Shown here in pieces: positions 42,730 through 50,511 of a stretch of 64,000 nucleotides of DNA. Position 1 is the first letter of the stretch, and every line of letters begins with the position of its first letter. The translations under genes were made by a program, and so were the position numbers. Origin of the DNA: Alteribacter lacisalsi (GTDB taxonomy: Bacteria; Bacillota; Bacilli; Bacillales; Salisediminibacteriaceae); the NCBI RefSeq assembly GCF_003226345.1, contig NZ_PDOF01000001.1, forward strand, positions 806,001-870,000, given 5' to 3'. Below the pieces are notes generated by a model. That model was not told where the DNA came from. It made no database searches and was given only the letters and a program-made list of their open reading frames with translations.

Positions 42730-44055
42730 ATGTTTCATTACCGTATGGTCAGGCTTCTCCGCTCTCACGGGGGAAAAGTTGACCAGCAAGTTAAAAGTCA
42801 TCTTATGAACGCCTATAAGCCTCTTCGCTGGGTGCCCTGTTTCTTTCATACCCTCTATGAAAAATGGGTCAGTAAAACGAAGCTTGTCTCTGTGCTTCTT
42901 GAATTTGAAGACGGACACTGCCTTGAAGCAGTCGATCAGGCTTCGGCGATTTTATCACCTTATCTCAGATGCGGGGTGAAAACGACGTTCAGCCGTATCT
43001 CCTGCTGCAGTGCAGAGGTAACGCCTGAAGCACTCGAACAGCTTCTTACCAGGTGTACAAAGCTGAGAAAAATTCATCTGAACAGGCAGATGCATGCCCT
43101 TCTGGATACGGCAGTGCCTGCTTCCGGAGCATTCGATCTGATCCGAAACAGCACCCGCCTGACAGGAAAGGGCGTAACGATTGCCATTCTTGACACGGGA
43201 GTGGACCCTCATAAGGATCTTGAAGGAAGAATCACGGCATTTAAGGATTTTATTCATAACGAGGCAGAGCCATACGACGACAATGGACACGGTACTCATT
43301 GTGCAGGTGATGCAGCTGCAAATGGGGTGTCTTCTGACGGCAGGTATAAAGGCCCGGCTCCCGAAGCCAGCATTATCGGTGTTAAAGTCCTGGATAAAAT
43401 AGGGGCAGGCTCAATGGAAACGGTCATGGAAGGAATCGAATGGTGTTTGCAGTATAATGAAGAATTCCCGCACCGTCCAATTCACGTAATCAATCTCTCG
43501 CTTGGAAGCAGAGCTCAGCGTTTCGACACGGAAGAAGATGATCCAATTATCCGGATGGTGAACGTTGCCTGGAGAAATGGGATCGTCGTGTGCGCTGCTG
43601 CGGGGAATGAAGGTCCTGGGGAACAGACGATTGCCAGCCCTGGTGTGAGCAGCACCATTCTCACGGTAGGGGCGCTTGACGATCAGGACACAATCAATCG
43701 TGACGATGATGAAGTGGCTGAATTTTCAAGCAGGGGGCCGACTGTGTATGGCCAAATCAAACCGGATATTCTGGCGCCCGGAGTGAGTATTGTTTCCCTG
43801 CGGTCACCAGGCTCGTATCTCGACAAACTGCAGAAGCAGGCAAGAGTAGGGAGCGATTATGTCGCACTCTCAGGAACATCCATGGCAACGCCGATCGTAG
43901 CAGGAATTGTGGCACTCATGCTTCAGCAAAACCCGGAACTTACACCGGACGAGGTTAAAACCGCGCTTATGGAAGGAACCGATCAGTGGCGTGATAAAGA
44001 CCGGAATGTGTACGGTGCAGGGTATGTAAATGCGGATCGGTCAATACCGGGGTAG
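42730..44055 (+). CDS. aprX: Subtilisin-family serine protease AprX
   Basis: 441 aa, GGAAGG before the ATG. Catalytic triad visible: Asp155 in AILDTGVD, His187 in NGHGTHCAG, Ser384 in SGTSMATP; oxyanion Asn in AAAGNEGPG. N-terminal ~110 residues match AprX (FHYRMVRLLRSH; CCSAEVTPEALEQLL), and no signal peptide is seen, so it is intracellular as in Bacillus. Length equals B. subtilis AprX (442). Role in protein turnover. Confidence 0.93.
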   Translation: MFHYRMVRLLRSHGGKVDQQVKSHLMNAYKPLRWVPCFFHTLYEKWVSKTKLVSVLLEFEDGHCLEAVDQASAILSPYLRCGVKTTFSRISCCSAEVTPEALEQLLTRCTKLRKIHLNRQMHALLDTAVPASGAFDLIRNSTRLTGKGVTIAILDTGVDPHKDLEGRITAFKDFIHNEAEPYDDNGHGTHCAGDAAANGVSSDGRYKGPAPEASIIGVKVLDKIGAGSMETVMEGIEWCLQYNEEFPHRPIHVINLSLGSRAQRFDTEEDDPIIRMVNVAWRNGIVVCAAAGNEGPGEQTIASPGVSSTILTVGALDDQDTINRDDDEVAEFSSRGPTVYGQIKPDILAPGVSIVSLRSPGSYLDKLQKQARVGSDYVALSGTSMATPIVAGIVALMLQQNPELTPDEVKTALMEGTDQWRDKDRNVYGAGYVNADRSIPG

Positions 44056-44104
44056 TAATCTCACTGATAAAGTTAAACAGGTCGTATACGGTTATATCCT
44101 GTAA

Positions 44105-44279
44105 AGCTCTGTTAAAGCTTATGTTAATTTCTATCATTGATTGAAGCGAACGCGCGACACTCCTGCGGGAACAGCGCCGGCTGAAGACCACGCAGGGCGT
44201 TCTCCCTGAGGAGGCTGAAGCGGTGCCCGCGGAAAGGGAGCGCAGTGAGCGGAAATCAACAACAGACTTTAACAGAGCC
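44105..44279. mobile_element. MITE-like element, end-type A, copy 3
   Basis: AGCTCTGTTAAA (44105-44116) and TTTAACAGAGCC (44268-44279) bound 175 bp nearly identical over its length to copy 1 at 23263-23440, including the central ...GCAGGGCGTTCTCCC... block. Confidence 0.8.
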
Positions 44280-44285
44280 AAATGT

Positions 44286-44318
44286 AAGAAGCGTCCCCTG
44301 CTCAGGGACGCTTCTTTT
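44286..44318. terminator. Bidirectional terminator
   Basis: AAGAAGCGTCCC (44286-44297) pairs with GGGACGCTTCTT (44305-44316), T-run after; serves the response regulator operon on the minus strand. Confidence 0.88.
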
Positions 44319-44325
44319 ACTTCAT

Positions 44326-45006
44326 TTAAGAGTGAAATTGATAACCCATACCCCTCACAGTTAAAATCCGTTGGGGACTGGCCGGAGTATCCTCAATTTT
44401 TTCTCTCAGTTTTTTTATGTGAGCGTCAATTGTGCGGTCCATGATCGTGCGGCCATTATGGGGATGAATCTGGTGCACGAGCTGATCCCGGGTCAGCACC
44501 TGTCCCGGATTTTCCATAAAATAATAGAGCAGATTAAATTCGTGCTTTGTCAATTTCAGGGGTCTTCCGTAAAGGAGTACCTGACCTTTTCGTGGTTTTA
44601 TGACGAGTCCAGAATGACATATCTTCTGACAGAACTGACCGCCCCGTCTCAAAACGGCTTGCACTCTTGCCATCAGTTCCTTCGGGCTGAAGGGTTTTGT
44701 GACGTAGTCGTCAGCTCCCAGCTTAAGTCCATGTATCTTTTCAGTGCTGCTCGATTTAGCTGTCAGCATAATGATTGAAACTTCATTTCTTTCCTGGGCA
44801 CGGATCCACGTACAAAGCTCTTCTCCACTGCCGTCAGCAAGCTTCAGATCAAGAATGACAAGGCATGGTGAAAATGACAGGAACGTGTCCTTGGCTTCTT
44901 CGGCGCCTGAAGCGGCAGCCACATCGTAACCGTATTTTTTTAGATACGTACACACCAGGTAACAGATTCGCTCATTGTCTTCCACTACCAGCACATGCTG
45001 TTTCAT
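44326..45006 (-). CDS. OmpR-family response regulator, orphan
   Basis: 226 aa from the ATG at 45006, with AAGGTGATG upstream. Receiver domain: VVEDNE, phosphoacceptor Asp53 in LVILDLKLAD, TAK and KPF. C-terminal winged helix: PLKLTKHEFNLLYYFMENPGQVLTRDQL ... RTIDAHIKKLREKIED ... TVRGMGYQF. No histidine kinase is adjacent. It is 33 bp downstream of the resA-like gene in the same direction, so it is probably in the ccdA-resA operon. The receiver has several Cys residues (ICYLVC, FSPC, ELC), unusual for this family. Confidence 0.88.
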   Translation of the reverse strand: MKQHVLVVEDNERICYLVCTYLKKYGYDVAAASGAEEAKDTFLSFSPCLVILDLKLADGSGEELCTWIRAQERNEVSIIMLTAKSSSTEKIHGLKLGADDYVTKPFSPKELMARVQAVLRRGGQFCQKICHSGLVIKPRKGQVLLYGRPLKLTKHEFNLLYYFMENPGQVLTRDQLVHQIHPHNGRTIMDRTIDAHIKKLREKIEDTPASPQRILTVRGMGYQFHS

Positions 45007-45039
45007 TGTCATCACCTTCGTATCCGTAATTACCAGAAC

Positions 45040-45654
45040 CTAATTCATCTGATTAAACCGTTCCCGGATCATTTCATGATTCATCGGTCCGAAGGAAGCA
45101 CTGTGGATTTTACCTTCCGAATCGACAAAGTAAGAGGTGGGAATAGGCTGAATGTTGTAAAGGCCGGCAACTTCGATGCTTTCGTCCAGTAAAATAGGAA
45201 AAGATAAACTGAAATCTTCACTGAATGACTGAACGTGGCTGATGTCCGGTTCCGTTTCTGTCAGGTTAACTGCCAGAATTTCAACATCCATTTCTGAATA
45301 AATCTCTTCCATATCCGGCATCTCTGCTCTGCATGGCGGGCACCAGGTAGCCCAGAAATTCACCATTACTTTTTCACCGCGGTAATCAGAGAGACTGATC
45401 TTCTCTCCGCTCAGCGTTTCAAGTGTGAAGTCAGGTGCCATGTTTCCCGGCTGAAGGCCGGTTACGCTCTTATCATCCGGATCAGCATCTCCGGATTCTT
45501 CTTCCGGATCTGTACTGATGGACTCCTGTTCCACTTCAAACTGGTCTTCTGATTCCACCGATGTTTCCTCATTTTCACTCTGCCATTCAACTGTATCATA
45601 CACTGTCCATCCAATCAGTGCTGAAAAAGACAGAATCAGGATTGCTTTTTTCAT
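45040..45654 (-). CDS. ResA/TlpA-type thiol-disulphide oxidoreductase
   Basis: 204 aa from the ATG at 45654 (GAAAGGA upstream). N-terminal membrane anchor (residues ~3-20), an acidic linker (~25-65), then a thioredoxin fold with redox motif WCPPC (Cys105-Cys108), NLTE, and cis-Pro in IQPIPTSYFVD. It faces the outside and passes electrons from CcdA to disulphides of secreted or cytochrome proteins. The Glu/Asp-rich linker is long compared with ResA. Follows ccdA directly (18 bp). Confidence 0.9.
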   Translation of the reverse strand: MKKAILILSFSALIGWTVYDTVEWQSENEETSVESEDQFEVEQESISTDPEEESGDADPDDKSVTGLQPGNMAPDFTLETLSGEKISLSDYRGEKVMVNFWATWCPPCRAEMPDMEEIYSEMDVEILAVNLTETEPDISHVQSFSEDFSLSFPILLDESIEVAGLYNIQPIPTSYFVDSEGKIHSASFGPMNHEMIRERFNQMN

Positions 45655-45672
45655 TTTCAACCATCCTTTCAT

Positions 45673-46416
45673 TTAGCCAAGGTTCTCAAAAGGTGTTCCT
45701 TCGATAAGCCGGAGAATAAAAATGGAGATTTCCGTAAGTTGACCGGTAAAAAGCAGTACGCCCATTAGCACCATTAAAGCTCCTCCGCCTTTCATTATTG
45801 GTGAACTGTATTTAACGATCCACTTTGCCGACCCAATGAAAAAGGTGAGCACAAAAAAAGGGATGGTAAATCCGGCAATGTATGCGGCTGTATAGGCCAG
45901 GCCAAGAGCAGGCTGGCTTGCAGCAAGGAGCAGAACAGAAGCAAAAATCGGACCAATGCAGGGGGTCCAGCCTGCTGCAAAACCAACGCCAACGAATGTC
46001 GTACCTGCATAGCCCGCAGGTTTTTTGATTACAGCCAGACGTTTTTCCTTCATAAGAAAGCGGCTTTGAATCACACCTGCAACAACCAGACCCATAAAGA
46101 TTATAAAAATACCTGCCAGCCTTTGAATAAGATCACCAGTCTGCCCGAAAATCAGTTCCTGCAGGAATTGGCCGAAGTAAGTAGCGCTTATTCCCAGTGC
46201 AAAAAAAATAGATGAAGCACCGAGAAGGAAAAAAAAGCTGTGCGTCAGAAGCTTGCGGCGAAGCCTGAAGTCTTGTCGTGCTTCAATTTCTTTTACACTG
46301 ACCCCGGTGATATACGATAGATAAGCTGGAAACAAGGGGAGGGTGCAGGGAGATATAAAGGAAATGAAGCCCGCGGCAAAGGCTGCCCAAATTGTAATGT
46401 TCGTGAATTCTTCCAT
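45673..46416 (-). CDS. ccdA: CcdA-type cytochrome c biogenesis / thiol transporter
   Basis: 247 aa, six membrane helices. The hallmark SFISPCTLPLFPAYLSYITGVS carries one redox Cys and the second lies in FAAGWTPCIGPIFASVL. It carries reducing equivalents from cytosolic thioredoxin across the membrane to ResA-like proteins. 6 bp gap from the upstream membrane gene, so cotranscribed. Confidence 0.93.
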   Translation of the reverse strand: MEEFTNITIWAAFAAGFISFISPCTLPLFPAYLSYITGVSVKEIEARQDFRLRRKLLTHSFFFLLGASSIFFALGISATYFGQFLQELIFGQTGDLIQRLAGIFIIFMGLVVAGVIQSRFLMKEKRLAVIKKPAGYAGTTFVGVGFAAGWTPCIGPIFASVLLLAASQPALGLAYTAAYIAGFTIPFFVLTFFIGSAKWIVKYSSPIMKGGGALMVLMGVLLFTGQLTEISIFILRLIEGTPFENLG

Positions 46417-46422
46417 TGAAAA

Positions 46423-47109
46423 TTACCCGCTTTCTTTTCTGGTAAGATCTGAGGCAGTCAGCAGCAGTGCAGCTGCTGCAAGGAGGATGTAAAAGCTGTT
46501 CATACCATATAGATGAAAAAACATATCAGAGGAATCGAATAGACTGATTCCCCATTTCCCCAGCGCAAAGATCAAGGCAGCGTGTCTGATCCGAATGGCG
46601 TTTTTTGAGATCAGAACGAGGATTCCTGCTGACAGAATCATCGTGTAAAGACTCAGAGGATGATGAGAAACGAATGGAAATAGACCACTGCTCAGCTCTT
46701 CTCCCGAACGCCCTGTTAAAAAGGAAAAAAGAAAATCTGCCGTAATCAGCACAAAAAATAATCCTGAAAAAGTATGATGGAGGCTCATCAGTTTCTTTCT
46801 GTGCATATAAAGAGCATAAACAATGACAACTGCGAGGCCTGTATAAAACTCCTTTGTACCGCTCGGATAGCTGAGAACGGCTAATGGATCACGAATGAGA
46901 AGTGGAAGGTTATACAGGGCAGATCCGAACTGAAAAACCACCGCAAACAGGATAATCATGTTTGCGGTTTTATCTCTGACATTTCGTCCATCTTTCCCTT
47001 TAAATGGTGAGAAGAATTTCAAATACAAAAATGCAGCTGACAGCGATAACCCTATGTAAATCATCCAGTACGGAATAATAATCTGTCCCAACTGAACAGC
47101 GTTGTACAT
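46423..47109 (-). CDS. Multi-span membrane protein of the CcdA/ResA operon
   Basis: 228 aa from the ATG at 47109, which has AAAGGA at good spacing; a codon 9 bases earlier is too close. About seven hydrophobic segments. The motif FGSALYNLPLLIRDPLAVLSYPSG and several His (HRKKLMSLHHTFSG) are notable. No family recognised with certainty. First gene of the operon reading to ccdA, resA-like and the response regulator, so it may take part in thiol or haem traffic; this is inference. Confidence 0.65.
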   Translation of the reverse strand: MYNAVQLGQIIIPYWMIYIGLSLSAAFLYLKFFSPFKGKDGRNVRDKTANMIILFAVVFQFGSALYNLPLLIRDPLAVLSYPSGTKEFYTGLAVVIVYALYMHRKKLMSLHHTFSGLFFVLITADFLFSFLTGRSGEELSSGLFPFVSHHPLSLYTMILSAGILVLISKNAIRIRHAALIFALGKWGISLFDSSDMFFHLYGMNSFYILLAAAALLLTASDLTRKESG

Positions 47110-47209
47110 AGTAAACATCCTTTCGTTTTTAATACTAACAGTCGAATATGAAAATTTGATGAAAGAGACTTATCTATTAAGACAGCTATAAGCATATCAT
47201 CCGGTTGAC

Positions 47210-47238
47210 ATTATACCACCAGGGGTATAAAATGCCAA
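47210..47238 (-). promoter_or_regulatory. Sigma-A promoter of the ccdA/resA operon with CstR-type operator in the spacer
   Basis: On the minus strand TTGGCA (47233-47238), exactly 17 bases, TATAAT (47210-47215): near-ideal sigma-A. The 16-bp palindrome ATACCACCAGGGGTAT (47213-47228) overlaps the spacer and -10. It directs transcription to the membrane/ccdA/resA/response-regulator operon, about 100 bases before its first start codon. Confidence 0.75.
47213..47228. promoter_or_regulatory. CstR-type operator site 1
   Basis: ATACCACCAGGGGTAT, matching the window consensus ATACC-N6-GGGTAT. Lies within the minus-strand promoter of the ccdA/resA operon. Confidence 0.75.
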
Positions 47239-47249
47239 TCATCCCCCTT

Positions 47250-47265
47250 ATACACGTTGGGGTAT
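47250..47265. promoter_or_regulatory. CstR-type operator site 2 (weaker)
   Basis: ATACACGTTGGGGTAT: right half intact, left half with one change; 37 bases from site 1. Confidence 0.55.
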
Positions 47266-47391
47266 TAATGGCAGACAAAGTAATAAATAAAAGTAATAAA
47301 TAAAGGCTGTGTTCGCAATAGTGAATGGATGCATCTGTTTAATCATTTTCAAGGCAGCGTTACGAAAAGGTCAAAAAAATTGAAAAAACTG

Positions 47392-47420
47392 TTGACATTA
47401 TACCCATAGGGGTATACCAT
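47392..47420 (+). promoter_or_regulatory. Sigma-A promoter of the persulfide operon
   Basis: TTGACA (47392-47397) then TACCAT at 17 bases (47415-47420) or TATACC at 15 (47413-47418). Operator site 3 fills the spacer. Transcription would start before site 4. Confidence 0.65.
47400..47415. promoter_or_regulatory. CstR-type operator site 3
   Basis: ATACCCATAGGGGTAT, between -35 and -10 of the DsrE promoter. Confidence 0.78.
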
Positions 47421-47435
47421 AAGACTGTAAGCGAT

Positions 47436-47451
47436 ATACCTATTGGGGTAT
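47436..47451. promoter_or_regulatory. CstR-type operator site 4
   Basis: ATACCTATTGGGGTAT, 36 bases downstream of site 3, in the leader of the DsrE gene. Confidence 0.75.
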
Positions 47452-47477
47452 ATGTGAAATGAAAGGGGAAAATAAAA

Positions 47478-47966
47478 ATGGAAAACAATCCTAAAAACAA
47501 TGCAACAATGGTCGTTTTTGATGGAGATCTCGATAAGGCAATGGCGAGTTTCATCATTGCCACAGGAGCAGCGGCAATGGGGAAACAGGTAACAATGTTC
47601 TTTACATTCTGGGGGCTGAATGTTCTTAGAAAAGACGAAGCCGTGAACGTGAAAAACAAAAACTTCCTTGAGAAGATGTTTGGCAGAATGATGCCGCGGG
47701 GTCCGGAAAAACTCGGTCTTTCCAAAATGAACTTCGGAGGCGCAGGTTCGAAGCTGATGAAGAAAATGATGAAACAGCATAACGTAACCACGCTTCCAGA
47801 ACTAATTGAACTGGCTCAGGAAATGGATGTAAAACTTGTCGCGTGTACCATGTCGATGGACGTGATGGGCCTTCAGAAAGAAGAGCTGATCGACGGTCTT
47901 GAATATGCCGGGGTCGCGTCTTACCTGTCTGAAGCGGAAGATTCCAACATTAACCTGTTTATCTAA
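47478..47966 (+). CDS. yrkE: DsrE/DsrF-like sulfur carrier protein (YrkE-like)
   Basis: 162 aa, AAAGGGGAAA before the ATG. DsrE2-type fold: MVVFDGDLDKAMASFIIATGAAAMGKQVTMFFTFWGLNVL at the start and the conserved Cys in VKLVACTMSMDVMGL. Such proteins receive and pass persulfide sulfur in the cytosol. First gene of the persulfide operon, behind operators 3 and 4. Confidence 0.9.
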   Translation: MENNPKNNATMVVFDGDLDKAMASFIIATGAAAMGKQVTMFFTFWGLNVLRKDEAVNVKNKNFLEKMFGRMMPRGPEKLGLSKMNFGGAGSKLMKKMMKQHNVTTLPELIELAQEMDVKLVACTMSMDVMGLQKEELIDGLEYAGVASYLSEAEDSNINLFI

Positions 47967-48053
47967 TGGCAATAAAAGAATCGGGTGCGGCTCTTCTTCC
48001 GGGAAGTGCCCCCCTTATGACTTGCGAATTCAGAAATTGGAGGTGAGCACACG

Positions 48054-48314
48054 ATGGAATATTCAAAAGAAATGAAGAACCGGATCAAAAGAGCGGAAGG
48101 GCAGATCCGCGGTGTGCTTCAAATGATGGAAGAAGAAAAAGACTGTAAATCCATTATTACTCAGATGGCTGCTGTCCGTTCTGCGGTCGATCGCGCTACG
48201 GCCTATGTGGTGGCTAAAAACCTTGAAACCTGTCTCCAGGAAGAAACTGATACAGATGGAGAGCGCGAGGTTTTAATTGAAGAAGCGGTAAAAATGCTTG
48301 TGCGGAGCCGCTAG
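48054..48314 (+). CDS. yrkD: CstR-type persulfide-sensing repressor (CsoR family)
   Basis: 86 aa, TTGGAGGTGAGC before the ATG. CsoR-family helical bundle: RIKRAEGQIRGVLQMMEEEKDCKSIITQMAAVRSAVDRA. Cys31 and Cys60 are the two sensing residues at the same numbers as in S. aureus CstR; the copper-binding His of CsoR is Asn56 here (AKNLETC), so it should sense reactive sulfur, not Cu(I). It probably binds the ATACC/GGGTAT sites in this region and is released on persulfide formation between the two Cys. Confidence 0.9.
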   Translation: MEYSKEMKNRIKRAEGQIRGVLQMMEEEKDCKSIITQMAAVRSAVDRATAYVVAKNLETCLQEETDTDGEREVLIEEAVKMLVRSR

Positions 48315-48343
48315 ATTTCAGCTAAAAATTTTTACAAACTAAT

Positions 48344-48359
48344 ATACCCACTAGGGTAT
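48344..48359. promoter_or_regulatory. CstR-type operator site 5
   Basis: ATACCCACTAGGGTAT, a perfect 6-bp inverted repeat between cstR-type gene and the TusA-rhodanese gene, ending before its AGGAGG site. Confidence 0.78.
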
Positions 48360-48374
48360 ACAGGAGGTAATGAA

Positions 48375-48944
48375 ATGATTAAAGCAGATCACATTCTTGA
48401 TGCAAAAGGACTTGCGTGTCCAATGCCGATTGTAAAGACGAAAAAAGAAATTGACCAGTTGACACCTGGAGCCGTTCTGGAAATTCAGGCAACCGATAAA
48501 GGGTCCCTTGCAGATATGAAGGGATGGGCGAAAAACACAGGACATGAATACCTCGGCACAAAAGAAGAGGGGGACGTGCTCGTTCACTATATTCGTAAAG
48601 CCAATCCTGATGAAGTCAAAGAAGATAATGGTTTTGAACCGGAAATCACAAATGATGAACTTGAAAGTGCCGTAAACAGCGGGGACTCCTATACGCTCGT
48701 GGATGTAAGAGAGCCTGCAGAGTATGCCTTTAACAGAATTCCCGGGGCTGTTTCCATCCCTCTTGGAGAGCTGGAAAAAAGAACCTCGGAACTGGACAAA
48801 AATGAGCGGATCTTTGTGATCTGCCGCACCGGTAACCGCAGCGGCATGGCTGCCCGCGTTCTTAAAGAAGAAGGATTCGGAAATGTCTCAAATGTTAAGC
48901 CGGGAATGAGCGAGTGGACAGGAAAGACAGAAACCGACCAGTAA
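48375..48944 (+). CDS. yrkF: TusA-rhodanese fusion sulfurtransferase (YrkF-like)
   Basis: 189 aa, AGGAGG before the ATG. N-terminal TusA domain with CPMP motif (Cys15), then a rhodanese domain with active-site CRTGNRS (Cys150). It passes sulfur between persulfide carriers. Related to S. aureus CstA and B. subtilis YrkF. Directly behind operator 5. Confidence 0.93.
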   Translation: MIKADHILDAKGLACPMPIVKTKKEIDQLTPGAVLEIQATDKGSLADMKGWAKNTGHEYLGTKEEGDVLVHYIRKANPDEVKEDNGFEPEITNDELESAVNSGDSYTLVDVREPAEYAFNRIPGAVSIPLGELEKRTSELDKNERIFVICRTGNRSGMAARVLKEEGFGNVSNVKPGMSEWTGKTETDQ

Positions 48945-49008
48945 CAGCTGACACTGCCGGAAGAGAACGTAAAAGAACTGATTTTCTATAAAAATGGAGG
49001 GAATATTG

Positions 49009-50142
49009 ATGAGTCTTAAACCAATGTCGGCAAAAGAACTAACCAGTTATGTGATTGACCGTGATAAAGAAGTATTTGTTCTCGATGTGCGTGCAAAAGA
49101 AGCTTTTGATGATTGGAAGATCGAAGGAGAAGGAGTAAGCATTCTGAACCGCCCTTACTTTGACCTGATGGACGGTGTAGAGGAGATTCTGGAGGAACTG
49201 CCTCAGGATATGCCTGTCGTCGTCGTATGTGCCAAAGAGAAATCCTCGATCTTTGTAGGGGAAATGATCGCTGAGGCAACAGGTCAAGAGCTGTTTTACC
49301 TTTCCGGCGGCATGCGGGCATGGAGTGAGCACCTTGAGCCGGTTAAAATCGGTGACCTGGAAGATGGAGGAGAACTTTACCAGTTTGTCCGGATCGGTAA
49401 AGGCTGCCTTTCCTATATGATTGTATCTGACGGGGAAGCAGCACTTATTGATTCCAGCAGGATGACAGAGCCTTACGAAAACTTCGTAAAGGAAAAAGGC
49501 CTCAAGCTGACCCATGTCATTGATACTCACCTCCATGCCGATCATATTTCCGGCGGACGGAAACTCCGTGATATGACAGGTGCTTCCTACTGGCTGCCGC
49601 CGAAAGACGCGGAAAAAGTTACGTTCCACTATGAAGCCCTTGAAGACGGCCGTGATATTACAGTAGGACAGACGAAAGTAGCCATTCACCCCGTATACTC
49701 TCCGGGCCATACGATCGGAAGTACGTCCATGGTGATTGATGATCAGTATTTGATTTCAGGTGACATTCTGTTTATCGATTCAATCGGACGTCCGGATCTT
49801 GCCGGAAAAGCGGAAGACTGGGTCGCTGATCTCCGTGATTCGCTGTATCGTGTTTATGCGGAACTCAGTGATGATCTGTATGTTCTGCCTGCCCACTATG
49901 CAAAGCACAGTGAAATGGACCAATACGGCCGCGTGACTGAAAAGCTTGGTGTGCTCTTTGAAAAAAACAGCGGCTTAAATATTCAGGACGAAGAAAATTT
50001 CCGTAAAACGGTCTCGGAAAATCTTCCGCCGCAACCGAACGCGTATCAGGAAATTCGTCAGACGAATATGGGGAAAATCGCTCCGTCAGAAGAAGAACAG
50101 GCAGATATGGAAACAGGACCTAACCGCTGCGCAGTCAGCTAA
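49009..50142 (+). CDS. yrkH: Rhodanese-MBL persulfide dioxygenase-type enzyme (YrkH/CstB-like)
   Basis: 377 aa from the ATG at 49009, with GGAGGG upstream. N-terminal rhodanese domain (~1-110) with Cys74 in [12 protein letters not shown]-terminal metallo-beta-lactamase fold with His174-x-His176-x-Asp178-His179 and [12 protein letters not shown], the persulfide dioxygenase (ETHE1-like) type. Oxidises persulfides to sulfite or thiosulfate. Domain order is rhodanese first, unlike S. aureus CstB where the MBL domain leads. A Cys near the C-terminus (NRCAVS) is odd. Confidence 0.9.
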   Translation: MSLKPMSAKELTSYVIDRDKEVFVLDVRAKEAFDDWKIEGEGVSILNRPYFDLMDGVEEILEELPQDMPVVVVCAKEKSSIFVGEMIAEATGQELFYLSGGMRAWSEHLEPVKIGDLEDGGELYQFVRIGKGCLSYMIVSDGEAALIDSSRMTEPYENFVKEKGLKLTHVIDTHLHADHISGGRKLRDMTGASYWLPPKDAEKVTFHYEALEDGRDITVGQTKVAIHPVYSPGHTIGSTSMVIDDQYLISGDILFIDSIGRPDLAGKAEDWVADLRDSLYRVYAELSDDLYVLPAHYAKHSEMDQYGRVTEKLGVLFEKNSGLNIQDEENFRKTVSENLPPQPNAYQEIRQTNMGKIAPSEEEQADMETGPNRCAVS

Positions 50143-50198
50143 ACCAAACCATTACTGGATATTTATTCCTAAACCACTTAAATAAGGAGAGATATTAA

Positions 50199-50426
50199 AT
50201 GGATTCAACTAAAGTACTCGACGTTAAAGGGCTTGCATGCCCAATGCCTGTAGTAAAGGTGAAAAAGGAAATGGATACCCTTAATGAAGGTGACATCCTG
50301 GAAGTGCACGTAACCGATAAAGGTGCCAAAGCAGATCTTCCTGCATGGGGAAAATCCTCAGGTCATGAACTTCTTCAAAACACTGAAGAGGACGGGGTTT
50401 TGAAATTCTGGTTTAAAAAATCCTGA
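50199..50426 (+). CDS. yrkI: TusA family sulfur carrier (YrkI-like)
   Basis: 75 aa, AAGGAGAG before the ATG. Single TusA domain with Cys14 in LACPMPVVKVKKEMD, nearly the same as the N-terminal half of the TusA-rhodanese protein, so probably a duplicate. Sulfur relay in the persulfide operon. Confidence 0.93.
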   Translation: MDSTKVLDVKGLACPMPVVKVKKEMDTLNEGDILEVHVTDKGAKADLPAWGKSSGHELLQNTEEDGVLKFWFKKS

Positions 50427-50458
50427 TTATGACAAGAAAATTAGAAACGGACAGTTTA

Positions 50459-50490
50459 AAAGGGGGACCTCGCACCGGGGTCCCTCTTCC
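50459..50490 (+). terminator. Weak terminator or attenuator between yrkI and sulP
   Basis: GGGACC and GGTCCC form a short GC-rich stem after yrkI, with CTCTTCC rather than a T-run; may reduce, not stop, read-through to the transporter. Confidence 0.45.
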
Positions 50491-50511
50491 TGCTTGAAAG
50501 GAGGAAAGGAT

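Noticed and set aside
49039-49710. 223-codon antisense frame inside the rhodanese-MBL gene
   Set aside because: It is a shadow of a gene with intact catalytic motifs, with no ribosome site of its own.
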